Positions 31,005 through 38,520 of a DNA stretch of 38,520 nt are shown here, in pieces. The position numbers and the translations under genes are program-made. This stretch comes from CAYJAY01 sp964368445 (GTDB taxonomy: Bacteria > Bacillota > Clostridia > Oscillospirales > Ruminococcaceae), in the NCBI GenBank assembly GCA_964368445.1, contig CAYJAY010000024.1, positions 1 through 38,520 of the forward strand, in the 5' to 3' direction. A model generated the notes under the pieces. It was not told where the DNA came from. It did no database searches and worked only from the letters and a program-made list of their open reading frames with translations. Every line of letters begins with the position of its first letter. Position 1 is the stretch's first letter.

Positions 31005-31731
31005 TTTTTTAGAGGTTAAAAACCTAACAAAAAAATATCTCGGAAAAATATATGCGCTTAACGACGTTTCGGTTGACATAAGAAAGGGTGACGCAACGGT
31101 TGTAATTGGTCCTTCGGGAAGCGGAAAATCAACGCTTTTGCGCTCGCTTAACCTTTTGGAAACTCCGACATCGGGACAGATTTTTTTCGAGGGTACAGAG
31201 ATAACAAAAAAAGGCATAGATATAGACAAAGTTCGCGAAAAGATGGGAATGGTGTTTCAAAACTTTAACTTGTTCCCACATCTTACGGTATTAGACAACA
31301 TGACGCTTGCGCCGATTAAAGTTAAAGGAATGGCGAAAGAACAAGCGGAAGAAAAAGCGCTGGAACTTCTCGACCGAGTTGGGCTTAAAGACCGCGCAGA
31401 TGCTTTTCCGATAACGCTTTCGGGAGGACAAAAACAACGCGTCGCGATTGTACGCGCGCTTGCGATGGAACCCGATGTCATGCTTTTTGACGAACCGACC
31501 TCGGCGCTCGACCCCGAGATGGTTGGCGAGGTTCTTGACGTTATTAAAACGCTTATCCAATCGGGAATGACCACCGTTATCGTGACCCACGAAATGGGGT
31601 TTGCCCGTGAGATTGGCGACAGGATTTTGTTTATGGACGAAGGCAAGATAGAGGAAGACGGAACTCCAAGTGAGGTTTTCGACAATCCGACAAGCGAGAG
31701 GACAAAAGCGTTTTTAAGCAAGGTGCTTTAA
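30988..31731 (+). CDS. amino-acid ABC transporter ATP-binding protein
   Basis: A 247-aa GlnQ/HisP-like ATPase. Walker A GPSGSGKST (near 41), Q-loop VFQNFNLFPHLTVL, signature LSGGQKQRV (near 149), Walker B VMLFDEPTSALDPEM and the switch His in VTHEM are all intact. The start is GTG, supported by AAGGAGA 7 nt upstream; it begins within the end of the permease gene. Last gene of the transporter operon; no terminator is evident before the repeat at 31738. Confidence 0.97.
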   Translation: MEINASFLEVKNLTKKYLGKIYALNDVSVDIRKGDATVVIGPSGSGKSTLLRSLNLLETPTSGQIFFEGTEITKKGIDIDKVREKMGMVFQNFNLFPHLTVLDNMTLAPIKVKGMAKEQAEEKALELLDRVGLKDRADAFPITLSGGQKQRVAIVRALAMEPDVMLFDEPTSALDPEMVGEVLDVIKTLIQSGMTTVIVTHEMGFAREIGDRILFMDEGKIEEDGTPSEVFDNPTSERTKAFLSKVL

Positions 31732-31737
31732 TTAATT

Positions 31738-31765
31738 CGTAATTCGTAATGCGTAATGCGTAATT
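31738..31765. repeat. CGTAATT/CGTAATG heptamer repeat (4 copies)
   Basis: Four head-to-tail heptamers, the reverse complement of the repeat at 30-55. It begins 7 nt after the stop codon of the transporter ATPase gene. It may be the remains of a dispersed intergenic element. Confidence 0.7.
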
Positions 31766-31936
31766 GAATTCGCAGATTGTAGTTTAACTGTTCAAATTAA
31801 AATGGCGAGGCATTGAAGAATTTTCGATGTTTCGCTTTTTTTGATGTTTTGTTTTTGTTATGTTAGTGAAGTTACACACGTCTTAAAAGTTCAATAAAAA
31901 AATATTATTGTAATAGCTTTTTTTGTCGAATAATGA

Positions 31937-31942
31937 TATAAT
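31937..31942 (+). promoter_or_regulatory. -10 box before the cysteine desulfidase gene
   Basis: A perfect TATAAT 61 nt before the start codon, with only a weak TAGCTT at -35 (17-bp spacer). It suggests transcription independent of the transporter, perhaps needing an activator. Confidence 0.45.
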
Positions 31943-32002
31943 ACTACGTGAGAAATAGATTATATCAACGTTAGTTTATCAATAAATTGTTGGGAGAATA
32001 TT

Positions 32003-33307
32003 ATGGACTTAAAGAGAGTTAATGAGATACTAAATCAAGAGATGATCGTCGCAACTGGGTGCACCGAACCCGGGGCGGTGGCTTTGGCGGCGTCTGCGGC
32101 GAAAGATTACCTCGACGGCGAGGTTGAAAAGATAGCGGTAAATGCGAGTGGAAATATTATCAAAAACGCAATGGCGGCGGGGCTTCCCGGAACGCCATAT
32201 GTCGGGATAGAATATGCGGCGGCAATCGGGGCGGTTGGTGGCGACACAAAACAGGTGCTTCGAGTTATCGCCGATGTTTCAAACGAGCAGTATAAAAAAG
32301 CCGAGACTTTAGTTGAAAGTGGAAACGTTTCGATAGAAGTTGCTATCGTTGTCGAAAAACTTTATATCGACATAACCGTGTTTGATAATAAAGGGAACAG
32401 TGCGCGCGCGGTTGTTTCGGGGTCGCACACAAACATCGTTTTAATCGAGAAAAACGGCGAGAAGATTTTTGAAAAGGATGCGGAACATTCGGCGGGCGAC
32501 GGGATTTCGCCTACTCAAATTCAAAACGAGTTGTCGGTTAAAAAGATATGCGACTTTGTTTGTTCAATTCAAACGCTTGAAGATGTACCGGATATGGTTA
32601 AGAAATCGATTGAAATTAACCGAAACATCTGTGAAATTGGGCTTGAAGAGGATTTCGGTTTAATGTTTGGCAAAAATATCAAAGCCGATATCGAAAGTGG
32701 AGCGGTTGGAAACGATCTTTTAAACTATGCCATGATGGTTACGTGTGGCGGCGCAGATGCACGCATGGCGGGCGCGCCTATCGATGTTGTCACAAACTCG
32801 GGAAGCGGCAACCAAGGGATAACGTGCACTATGCCGGTGGTAGCGGTGAGTGATTTTCTTAAAAAAGATGAGATAACGATGTATCAAGGGGTGGCGCTTA
32901 GCAACCTCATGGCGGTTTACATAAAATCTAAATTTGGCAAACTTTCTGCACTTTGCGGAGCAACCGTCGCCGGAATGTCGTCGGGTTGTGGGGTTGTGTT
33001 TGTGTTGGGCGGTCGTCTTAAAGAGATTGAGTATGTTATTCATTCGATGATAGGCAACGTGACCGGAATGCTTTGTGACGGCGCAAAACCCGATTGTTCA
33101 CTTAAAATCGGCACCTGTGTAAACGCCGCTTGTCACGTCGCGCTTCTTGCAATGAAAGGAATTAGGGTGGAAGAAACGGAAGGAATCGTGGCCGGTTGCG
33201 TCGAACAAACTATCGAAAACTTTGCGCTTATTGCAAACGAAGGGTCTTCGAAACTCGACAATTTGATTTTGCAGATTATGACGACCAAGAACAAAACAAA
33301 AAAATAG
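32003..33307 (+). CDS. cyuA: CyuA/CdsB-type L-cysteine desulfidase (UPF0597)
   Basis: A 434-aa protein of the UPF0597/YhaM family, related to the alpha chain of iron-sulfur L-serine dehydratases. Characterised members (CyuA in enterics, CdsB in archaea) break down L-cysteine to sulfide, ammonia and pyruvate. Visible family motifs: ATGCTEPGAVALA (residues about 17-29), VNASGNIIKNAMAAGLPGT, VVSGSHTNI, NSGSGNQGITCTMPVVAV and the cysteines of LSALCGATVAGMSSGCG and MLCDGAKPDCSLK, probable [4Fe-4S] ligands. GGGAG lies upstream of the ATG. It follows an amino-acid transporter but has its own promoter, so a shared substrate is not proved. Confidence in cysteine rather than serine is moderate. Confidence 0.87.
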   Translation: MDLKRVNEILNQEMIVATGCTEPGAVALAASAAKDYLDGEVEKIAVNASGNIIKNAMAAGLPGTPYVGIEYAAAIGAVGGDTKQVLRVIADVSNEQYKKAETLVESGNVSIEVAIVVEKLYIDITVFDNKGNSARAVVSGSHTNIVLIEKNGEKIFEKDAEHSAGDGISPTQIQNELSVKKICDFVCSIQTLEDVPDMVKKSIEINRNICEIGLEEDFGLMFGKNIKADIESGAVGNDLLNYAMMVTCGGADARMAGAPIDVVTNSGSGNQGITCTMPVVAVSDFLKKDEITMYQGVALSNLMAVYIKSKFGKLSALCGATVAGMSSGCGVVFVLGGRLKEIEYVIHSMIGNVTGMLCDGAKPDCSLKIGTCVNAACHVALLAMKGIRVEETEGIVAGCVEQTIENFALIANEGSSKLDNLILQIMTTKNKTKK

Positions 33308-33340
33308 TTTTGAAGTTTCTAAAGTAAAATAAAAATATAA

Positions 33341-33367
33341 GTGCGGGTGACTTATGGTCACCCGCAC
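33341..33367. terminator. 11-bp perfect hairpin after cyuA
   Basis: GTGCGGGTGAC-TTATG-GTCACCCGCAC. On the plus strand no T-run follows (AGCGTGTC); on the minus strand it is AT-rich. It could still act as a transcript end with the help of Rho or as a 3' stabiliser. Confidence 0.5.
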
Positions 33368-33431
33368 AGCGTGTCAATAAATCAATGTGCAAAATCAACA
33401 TTTTGTTAAACTATACAAAAAAATTAATGTA

Positions 33432-33470
33432 TTGGAACAGCTCAAACTTTCCCCTTTAAATTTGTTCCAA
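33432..33470. promoter_or_regulatory. spaced inverted repeat before valS
   Basis: TTGGAACA (33432-33439) and TGTTCCAA (33463-33470) are perfect inverted copies 23 nt apart. The right arm ends 7 nt before a TATAAT at 33478-33483, so the pair brackets the -35 region. It is upstream of the expected start, so it acts as DNA, not as mRNA structure. There is no T-box consensus (such as GGGTGG) here, although valS genes in Firmicutes often have one. Confidence 0.5.
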
Positions 33471-33516
33471 AATACTATATAATAAAAAAAACTATAGAAA
33501 AGAAACGGTGGAAAAA

Positions 33517-36138
33517 ATGGAACAGCAACTCGGAAAACTCTACGACCCAAAAGCGGTTGAAGATAAGGTTTATAAAAATTGGTTAGATAAGAAATATTTC
33601 AACGCAAAGGTCGACCCCGATAAAAAACCATATACAATAGTTATCCCGCCTCCAAACATTACGGGACAACTCCACATGGGACACGCCCTCGACAACACTC
33701 TTCAAGATATCTTGATTAGAACCAAAAGAATGCAAGGATATTCCGCGCTTTGGCTTCCCGGAACCGACCATGCGTCGATAGCTACCGAAGCTAAGATAGT
33801 TGAAGCGATGAAAGCCGAAGGGGTTTCGAAAGACGACCTAGGACGCGAGGGTTTTCTTGAAAGAGCGTGGAAATGGAAAGAGCAGTATGGCGGAAGAATT
33901 ATAGAACAGCTTAAAAAGCTTGGCTCTTCCTGTGACTGGGACAGGGAACGTTTCACGTTGGACGAGGGTTGCAGCGAGGCGGTTAAACACGTTTTTATAA
34001 ATTTGTACAACAAAGGGCTTATCTATCGTGGCGAAAGAATGGTTAACTGGTGTCCAAACTGTTTGACAACAATCTCGGACGCCGAGGTTGATTTCGAGGA
34101 AAGCGACGGATTTTTCTGGCATATTAGATATCCGCTTTCGGACGGCACGGGACATCTTGAACTTGCGACAACTCGTCCCGAGACAATGCTTGGCGATACG
34201 GCGGTTGCTGTTAACCCGGACGACGAGCGATATAAACACCTTATCGGCAAAACGGTTAAACTTCCGCTTGTCGGAAAAGACATTCCGATTATTGGGGACA
34301 ACTATGCGGAGATGGATTTCGGAACAGGTGTTGTTAAGGTTACCCCGGCACACGACCCCAACGATTTTGAAGCCGGAATAAGAAACAACCTTGAAGTTAT
34401 AAATATCTTTAATGAAGACGCAACAGTCAATGAAAACGGCGGCGAATATCAAGGGCTTGACCGATATGAAGCGCGAAAGCTCATTGTTAAACAACTCGAG
34501 GAACAAGGGTTTTTAATCAAGACAGAACCCATTAAGCACAACGTAGGCAAATGTTATCGTTGCGGAACTACGGTAGAGCCTAGGCTTTCGCTTCAATGGT
34601 TTGTTGATATGAAGCCGCTTGCTAAGCCCGCTATCAAAGCGGTTGAAAGCGACGACATTCAATTTGTACCCGAACGTTTTGAAAAAACTTATTTCAACTG
34701 GATGTATAACATAAAAGATTGGTGTATCTCGCGCCAACTTTGGTGGGGACACAGAATTCCGGCATACTACTGTGACGATTGTTCGGAACTTGTTGTGTCG
34801 GATAAACACGAGACGGTGTGCCCAAAATGTGGCGGAAAACTCAAGCAGGACGAAGACACGCTTGACACATGGTTTTCGTCGGCACTTTGGCCGTTTTCGA
34901 CACTCGGTTGGCCCGAAAACACTGAAGATTTAAAATATTTCTACCCGACAGACGTTCTTGTGACGGGATACGATATAATATTTTTCTGGGTTGCGAGAAT
35001 GATATTCTCGGGTCTTGAAAACATGAACGAACGCCCGTTCCACACCGTGTTTATACACGGAATTGTAAGAGCGGCGGACGGAAAGAAGATGTCGAAATCG
35101 TCCGGCAACGGAATTGATCCGCTTGACATTATCGAAGAATACGGCGCCGACGCTTTAAGATACATGCTAGCGTCCGGAACAACCCCAGGAAACGACATGC
35201 GTTTTTCCGACGAAAAGGTTAAAGCTTCGAGGAACTTTGCAAACAAGCTTTGGAACGCCGCGCGGTTTATCCTTATGAATGATGTTTCGGGAGTTAAAGC
35301 CGACAGTTTGCCGAGCAGCCTTAACATCGAAGATAAATGGATACTTTGCCAACTTAACACCCTTGTAAAAGAGGTGAACGACAATATCGAAAAATACGAA
35401 CTTGGCGTTGCCGCAGGAAAAGTGTATGACTTTACATGGGACGTATTTTGCGATTGGTATGTCGAAATCTCGAAACTTCGTTTGAACGGCGAGGACGAAG
35501 TTCAAAAGGAAAACTGCAAACAAATCCTAGTTTATGTTATGACAAATATACTTAAACTTCTCCATCCGTTTATGCCGTTTATCACCGAAGAAATCTATCT
35601 AGCTATGCCACACAGCGACGAAAGTATTATGATTTCTGCCTTCCCGACTTATGACGAGAAACTGAACTTTGCGAAAGAAAAAGACGATTTCACAAAGATT
35701 ATGGACGTTATCAAAGCGGTTAGAGTTATACGAGCAGAAAAAAATGTTCCGGCTTCTAAAAAAGCAGATTTCTACATCGAAACGGCTAACACCGAACTGT
35801 TTGAACTTGGGACAGTGTTTATAGAGCGTTTGGCATATGCAAACAAGGTTTATATCGGGAACAAATTCGAGATAGACGGAGCGGCACAAACCGCAACAGA
35901 CAGCGCAAGAATTTTAATCGAGATGGATCAACTTGTTGACAAAAAGAAAGAACTTGAACGTTTAAACAAAGAAAAATCCGATTGTATGCGCGAGATTGAG
36001 CTTGTTGAACAAAGACTTTCAAACGAACAGTTTGTTTCAAAAGCCCCCGAAAAGGTCGTTAACATAGAAAAAGAAAAACTCGAAAAAGCAAAACAAAAAC
36101 TTGAACTTTTAGAGCAAAGCATAGCAAGCATGGCATAA
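33517..36138 (+). CDS. valS: valyl-tRNA synthetase
   Basis: Class I synthetase that charges tRNA-Val and edits misactivated threonine. The 873-aa protein has the HIGH motif as HMGH (PPPNITGQLHMGHAL, near residue 50), the editing domain with TTRPETMLGD and PAHDPNDFE, a zinc-binding segment (CDDCSEL...CPKCGGKL), and KMSKS in GKKMSKSSGNGIDP (near residue 525). The C-terminal coiled-coil arm (LVDKKKELERLNKEKSD) is the tRNA-binding tail of ValRS. The ATG at 33517 has GGTGG 5 nt upstream; the in-frame GTG at 33508 lies within that site and is less likely. Confidence 0.98.
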   Translation: MEQQLGKLYDPKAVEDKVYKNWLDKKYFNAKVDPDKKPYTIVIPPPNITGQLHMGHALDNTLQDILIRTKRMQGYSALWLPGTDHASIATEAKIVEAMKAEGVSKDDLGREGFLERAWKWKEQYGGRIIEQLKKLGSSCDWDRERFTLDEGCSEAVKHVFINLYNKGLIYRGERMVNWCPNCLTTISDAEVDFEESDGFFWHIRYPLSDGTGHLELATTRPETMLGDTAVAVNPDDERYKHLIGKTVKLPLVGKDIPIIGDNYAEMDFGTGVVKVTPAHDPNDFEAGIRNNLEVINIFNEDATVNENGGEYQGLDRYEARKLIVKQLEEQGFLIKTEPIKHNVGKCYRCGTTVEPRLSLQWFVDMKPLAKPAIKAVESDDIQFVPERFEKTYFNWMYNIKDWCISRQLWWGHRIPAYYCDDCSELVVSDKHETVCPKCGGKLKQDEDTLDTWFSSALWPFSTLGWPENTEDLKYFYPTDVLVTGYDIIFFWVARMIFSGLENMNERPFHTVFIHGIVRAADGKKMSKSSGNGIDPLDIIEEYGADALRYMLASGTTPGNDMRFSDEKVKASRNFANKLWNAARFILMNDVSGVKADSLPSSLNIEDKWILCQLNTLVKEVNDNIEKYELGVAAGKVYDFTWDVFCDWYVEISKLRLNGEDEVQKENCKQILVYVMTNILKLLHPFMPFITEEIYLAMPHSDESIMISAFPTYDEKLNFAKEKDDFTKIMDVIKAVRVIRAEKNVPASKKADFYIETANTELFELGTVFIERLAYANKVYIGNKFEIDGAAQTATDSARILIEMDQLVDKKKELERLNKEKSDCMREIELVEQRLSNEQFVSKAPEKVVNIEKEKLEKAKQKLELLEQSIASMA

Positions 36139-36141
36139 ATT

Positions 36142-36175
36142 AAAACGGAGGGCGTTAAAACCCTCCGTTTTTCGT
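36142..36175. terminator. bidirectional terminator between valS and PAP2 gene
   Basis: AAAACGGAGGG pairs with CCCTCCGTTTT, with a T-run on the plus strand and an A-run on the other side; it ends both convergent transcripts. Confidence 0.88.
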
Positions 36176-36187
36176 ATGAATATTATA

Positions 36188-37084
36188 TTAACGATTTTTA
36201 TCTGTTTTCAACTTTGAAAACAAAAAAGGATACCCTGCCATTGCCCAAAAAATTACGACAAAATATCTCAACGCGTCCGCGAAAAGCGATGTTCCCAAAA
36301 CAATCTCGATGCCTTCAAGAAGGACAACCGTTGTCGCAAGACCAACAACAAGTTTTAATATCTGTTTTGGCAAACTAAACGCCGTCGGTTTAAATTTGAT
36401 ATATTTACTTTCAAGAAAAAAACCTAACGCAAATCCGACAGCCGCGCCCGACGCTTTAAAACAATCGGTTGCGTAGTGTTGTTCGATTGTGCCGATATAA
36501 AACAAATAGTAGGAATATGCCATTAACAAAAAAGAACCGGCGCAAAGTGAAACGCTTAAAACCAGTCTCGAAGTTGCGTTTGAAAAAATCTTTTTTTCGT
36601 ATAAACAAAACAACAAGCAGATGACCACCGTGAAAACAAAACTAACCACAACATCAGCGAGCGTGTGAACCCCAAGATACATCCTTGAAAAAGCTATAAG
36701 AATAGCTATTGAAAAATATATCACGGTGAAAAGCCTTTTTTTGGTTTTTATCCCGAAAGTCGAAAAGATAGCAGCCCCGCTTTGGGTGTGACCGCTTGGG
36801 AACGAATAACCTGTCGCATGTTCCATAGCTTCGGGGACGGGAACGACGCCGGGGTCGATAATCCATGGGCGGTCAACGCGAAAAGATATTTTAAGCCCTT
36901 GCACCAAAAGCCCCGAAAAGAAATATATAAAACCTGCAAGCAACGCAATGCGTTTATTGAAACACCAATATAAAGTGCAGATAACGACTATGACGAAGAT
37001 TTCTTCGCCAAGGGCGGTTATACCAAGAAACAAATCGTTTAAAAACGGTGTTCTAATCTCGGAAATCGACGCTAAAAGAGACAT
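36188..37084 (-). CDS. PAP2-superfamily membrane phosphatase
   Basis: A 298-aa integral membrane protein with about eight helices and the three signature motifs of the type 2 phosphatidic acid phosphatase family: KISFRVDRP (KxxxxxxRP), SFPSGHTQ (PSGH) and SRMYLGVHTLADV (SRxxxxxHxxxD). The catalytic residues are intact. Bacterial members dephosphorylate undecaprenyl pyrophosphate, phosphatidylglycerol phosphate or diacylglycerol pyrophosphate; the substrate cannot be read from the sequence. The C-terminal third (after about residue 200) adds helices not needed for catalysis and resembles a DUF212-free extension seen in clostridial members. Confidence 0.92.
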   Translation of the reverse strand: MSLLASISEIRTPFLNDLFLGITALGEEIFVIVVICTLYWCFNKRIALLAGFIYFFSGLLVQGLKISFRVDRPWIIDPGVVPVPEAMEHATGYSFPSGHTQSGAAIFSTFGIKTKKRLFTVIYFSIAILIAFSRMYLGVHTLADVVVSFVFTVVICLLFCLYEKKIFSNATSRLVLSVSLCAGSFLLMAYSYYLFYIGTIEQHYATDCFKASGAAVGFALGFFLESKYIKFKPTAFSLPKQILKLVVGLATTVVLLEGIEIVLGTSLFADALRYFVVIFWAMAGYPFLFSKLKTDKNR

Positions 37085-37171
37085 AAAAAAACAATTCCTT
37101 TATTGATGTTTTGGGTGGGATTATATAATATACACAGTCTATCATATTCGAACTGTGAATTCAAATGAAAA

Positions 37172-37211
37172 AACGGTTGATACGAAGTTTATTGCGTTCG
37201 TACCAACCGTT
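37172..37211 (-). terminator. terminator of the perR-rubrerythrin operon
   Basis: AACGGTTGATACGAA (37172-37186) pairs with TTCGTACCAACCGTT (37197-37211) with a single mismatch, and on the minus strand is followed by TTTTTTCATTT. Confidence 0.88.
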
Positions 37212-37233
37212 ATGTTAAAAATAATCTGTAAGT

Positions 37234-37782
37234 TTATTTAAAATATCTTGCAAGAAGACCCGAGAAACCGGCGCCATGTCTTGCTTCGTCTTTTGCCATT
37301 TCGTGTACCGTGTCGTGGATAGCGTCGAGGTTAAGTTGTTTTGCTTTTTTTGCAAGCTCGAATTTACCCATACATGCACCGGCTTCGGCAGCCGCGCGAA
37401 GTTCAAGGTTTTTCTTTGTGCTGTCGGTCACGACTTCGCCAAGAAGCTCAGCGAATTTTGCGGCATGTTCAGCTTCTTCCAAAGCATATCTTTTGAAAGC
37501 TTCGGCGATTTCGGGGTAACCTTCTCTGTCTGCTACGCGACTCATCGCAAGATACATTCCAACTTCACAACATTCGCCGTTAAAGTTTGCAACCAATCCT
37601 TCATAGATATCTTTGTCGACGCCTTCTGCTTCGCCAACTTTATGTACCGTTACATATCCTTCGGCTTCTCCTCCGGCCATCTCCTCAAATTTGTTTGAGC
37701 CGGCATTACATACTGGACATTTGCCGGGAACGCTATCGGATTTCTCGATATATCCGCAAGTTACACATCTCCACTGTTTCAT
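37234..37782 (-). CDS. rbr: reverse rubrerythrin
   Basis: A 182-aa non-haem iron protein that reduces hydrogen peroxide and oxygen with NADH-derived electrons, protecting anaerobes. The domain order is reversed compared with classical rubrerythrin: the rubredoxin-like Fe-Cys4 domain is N-terminal (CVTCGYIEK...CPVCNAGSNKF, residues 6-30) and the ferritin-like diiron domain C-terminal (NGECCEVGMYLA, EEAEHAAKF, EAGACMGKFE, DEARHGAGF, with Glu and ExxH ligands). AAAAGGAGA precedes the ATG. It lies 46 nt after perR, which is its likely regulator. This arrangement is known from clostridia. Confidence 0.96.
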   Translation of the reverse strand: MKQWRCVTCGYIEKSDSVPGKCPVCNAGSNKFEEMAGGEAEGYVTVHKVGEAEGVDKDIYEGLVANFNGECCEVGMYLAMSRVADREGYPEIAEAFKRYALEEAEHAAKFAELLGEVVTDSTKKNLELRAAAEAGACMGKFELAKKAKQLNLDAIHDTVHEMAKDEARHGAGFSGLLARYFK

Positions 37783-37828
37783 AAATACAATCTCCTTTTA
37801 AGTTAAAGTTATTTTATTAAAAACGGAA

Positions 37829-38221
37829 TTAATTTTTCCGATTTTTACAAATGTTACAACTGCCGTTAAAGATCACGTTGTGGCTTTCTATCTTAACGTT
37901 AATCTTGTCTTCGATGTTTTCCTCGTATCCGCTAAGGTCGAGATGCTCCGAGATATCGACAACATCGCCGCATTTTGAACAAACGAAATGCATGTGTGGG
38001 TTAACGGTTGCGTCGTATCGTTCTTCGCCACCAATTGTCGACACCGTTACTATCTTCCCTTGGTTTTTAAAAAGGGCAATGTTTCGGTATACCGTCCCAA
38101 GCGAAAGGTCTGGGATTTTATCTTTAAGACCGACATATACTGTATGTGCCGAAGGATGGCTCTTGTCATTTAATATTGCGTTGTATATTGCATCGCGTTT
38201 TTTGCTGGTTCTCATATCCAT
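37829..38221 (-). CDS. perR: Fur-family peroxide regulator PerR
   Basis: A 130-aa metal-dependent repressor. The DNA-binding winged helix occupies residues about 1-75 (HPSAHTVYVGLKDKIPDLSL, then GTVYRNIALF), the regulatory metal site has HMHFVCSKCGDVVDI with its His/Asp, and the structural zinc site is formed by CSKC and the C-terminal CNIC. The pattern fits PerR; Fur itself cannot be fully excluded. AGGTGAT precedes the ATG. It is first in an operon with the reverse rubrerythrin gene and has a Fur/Per-box in its own promoter. Confidence 0.92.
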   Translation of the reverse strand: MDMRTSKKRDAIYNAILNDKSHPSAHTVYVGLKDKIPDLSLGTVYRNIALFKNQGKIVTVSTIGGEERYDATVNPHMHFVCSKCGDVVDISEHLDLSGYEENIEDKINVKIESHNVIFNGSCNICKNRKN

Positions 38222-38236
38222 ATTGTATCACCTATT

Positions 38237-38251
38237 TGATAATGATTATCG
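38237..38251. promoter_or_regulatory. Fur/Per-box before perR
   Basis: TGATAAT-G-ATTATCG is a 7-1-7 inverted repeat with one mismatch to the Fur-family consensus TGATAAT-N-ATTATCA. It starts about 9 nt after the -10 box, so bound repressor would block the start of transcription. Confidence 0.75.
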
Positions 38252-38259
38252 TTACTGTT

Positions 38260-38287
38260 ATTATACCACATCAAATATAAATTGCAA
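38260..38287 (-). promoter_or_regulatory. perR promoter
   Basis: On the minus strand TTGCAA (38282-38287), 16-bp spacer, TATAAT (38260-38265). The repressor site is immediately downstream. Confidence 0.7.
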
Positions 38288-38288
38288 T

Positions 38289-38325
38289 AGGTTTTAAAAA
38301 AAAATATTTATTTTTTTTAAAACCT
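38289..38325. repeat. 15-bp AT palindrome upstream of perR
   Basis: AGGTTTTAAAAAAAA and TTTTTTTTAAAACCT are perfect inverted copies around a 7-nt loop. It lies just upstream of the perR -35 and may act as a curved UP-like element or end an unrelated transcript. Confidence 0.5.
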
Positions 38326-38480
38326 AAAAATTTGAAAACTATGTTATAATTTTAAATATGTAAAATTAACTTAATATTAATTACATTTGAATAAAAAAAA
38401 CAAAATAAGCAAAATAAATCTTTGGAGTTGTATAAATTCTTTGTAAAGACAAATTAAAAGACAAGATAAGCTAATTTTTG

Positions 38481-38509
38481 TTGACAATAAAACACGTATA
38501 TGATAAAAT
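38481..38509 (+). promoter_or_regulatory. strong promoter leading out of the window
   Basis: TTGACA (38481-38486), 17-bp spacer, TAAAAT (38504-38509). It should drive a gene starting beyond 38520. The stretch 38326-38480 holds no gene that I can see. Confidence 0.65.
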
Positions 38510-38520
38510 ATTTAAGCCGC

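Noticed and set aside
33308..33516. T-box riboswitch before valS
   Set aside because: The region is short, the AGGGTGG-type T-box sequence is absent, and the 11-bp hairpin at 33341-33367 has no T-run and belongs more likely to the end of cyuA.
38326..38480. Gene or origin-like sequence at the right end
   Set aside because: Only AT-rich sequence without open frames, DnaA-box clusters or iterons; the only clear feature is the outward promoter at 38481.

Overview
The window looks like a chromosomal segment from a low-GC Gram-positive, probably anaerobic bacterium of the Bacillota, most likely class Clostridia. The signs are: strong AGGAGG-type ribosome binding sites with several TTG and GTG starts; AT-rich gaps with TTGACA/TATAAT promoters; the ylxM-ffh-rpsP-khpA-rimM-trmD gene order; split Ada proteins; an ECF transporter S component; and a PerR-reverse rubrerythrin pair of the clostridial oxidative-stress type. 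I see no rRNA, tRNA, CRISPR array, phage module or insertion sequence.

Layout. 1-5783: uvrA, then a membrane-bound dCache-GGDEF-EAL protein. 5885-10582 (minus strand): an operon uvrC-rsmD-coaD-coiled-coil gene-yebC ending in two hairpins, preceded by an HPr gene with its own terminator. 10765-15344 (minus): the translation and protein-export operon ylxM-ffh-rpsP-khpA-rimM-trmD, with a DUF554 membrane protein joined to its end. 15357-17350 (minus): an unrecognised secreted protein and a type I asparaginase. 17772-20227: two translationally coupled, paralogous 7TM-GGDEF proteins. 20351-21478 (minus): an alkylation-repair pair, AdaA-like plus Ogt/AdaB-like. 21801-24562: a two-component system and a tandem-PepSY membrane protein. 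24743-27258: a MocR-type regulator divergent from an ECF S component, with a duplicated structured leader between them. 27293-28309: a homocysteine S-methyltransferase-like gene. 28345-29134: an XRE regulator and a membrane protein. 29155-31731: a polar amino-acid ABC transporter operon. 32003-36175: a CyuA-type L-cysteine desulfidase and valS. 36188-38287 (minus): a PAP2 phosphatase and perR-reverse rubrerythrin. A strong outward promoter lies at 38481.

How the genes work together. Much of the window is housekeeping (nucleotide excision repair, ribosome and SRP biogenesis, CoA synthesis, tRNA charging). The accessory content is mostly sensing and regulation: three c-di-GMP turnover proteins, a two-component system, and MocR, XRE and PerR regulators. 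The most informative signals are regulatory DNA. The same direct-repeat operator (TTTAAT-N5-TTTAAT, exactly 10 nt before a -10 box) sits before both the response-regulator gene and the PepSY gene. ARG-box-like sites lie in the transporter promoter. A 117/118-bp tandem repeat with several hairpins fills the leader of the ECF gene. The MocR protein has arginine where the family's PLP-binding lysine is expected. I do not see a clearly new multi-gene system; the MocR/ECF locus is the best candidate for something not yet described.
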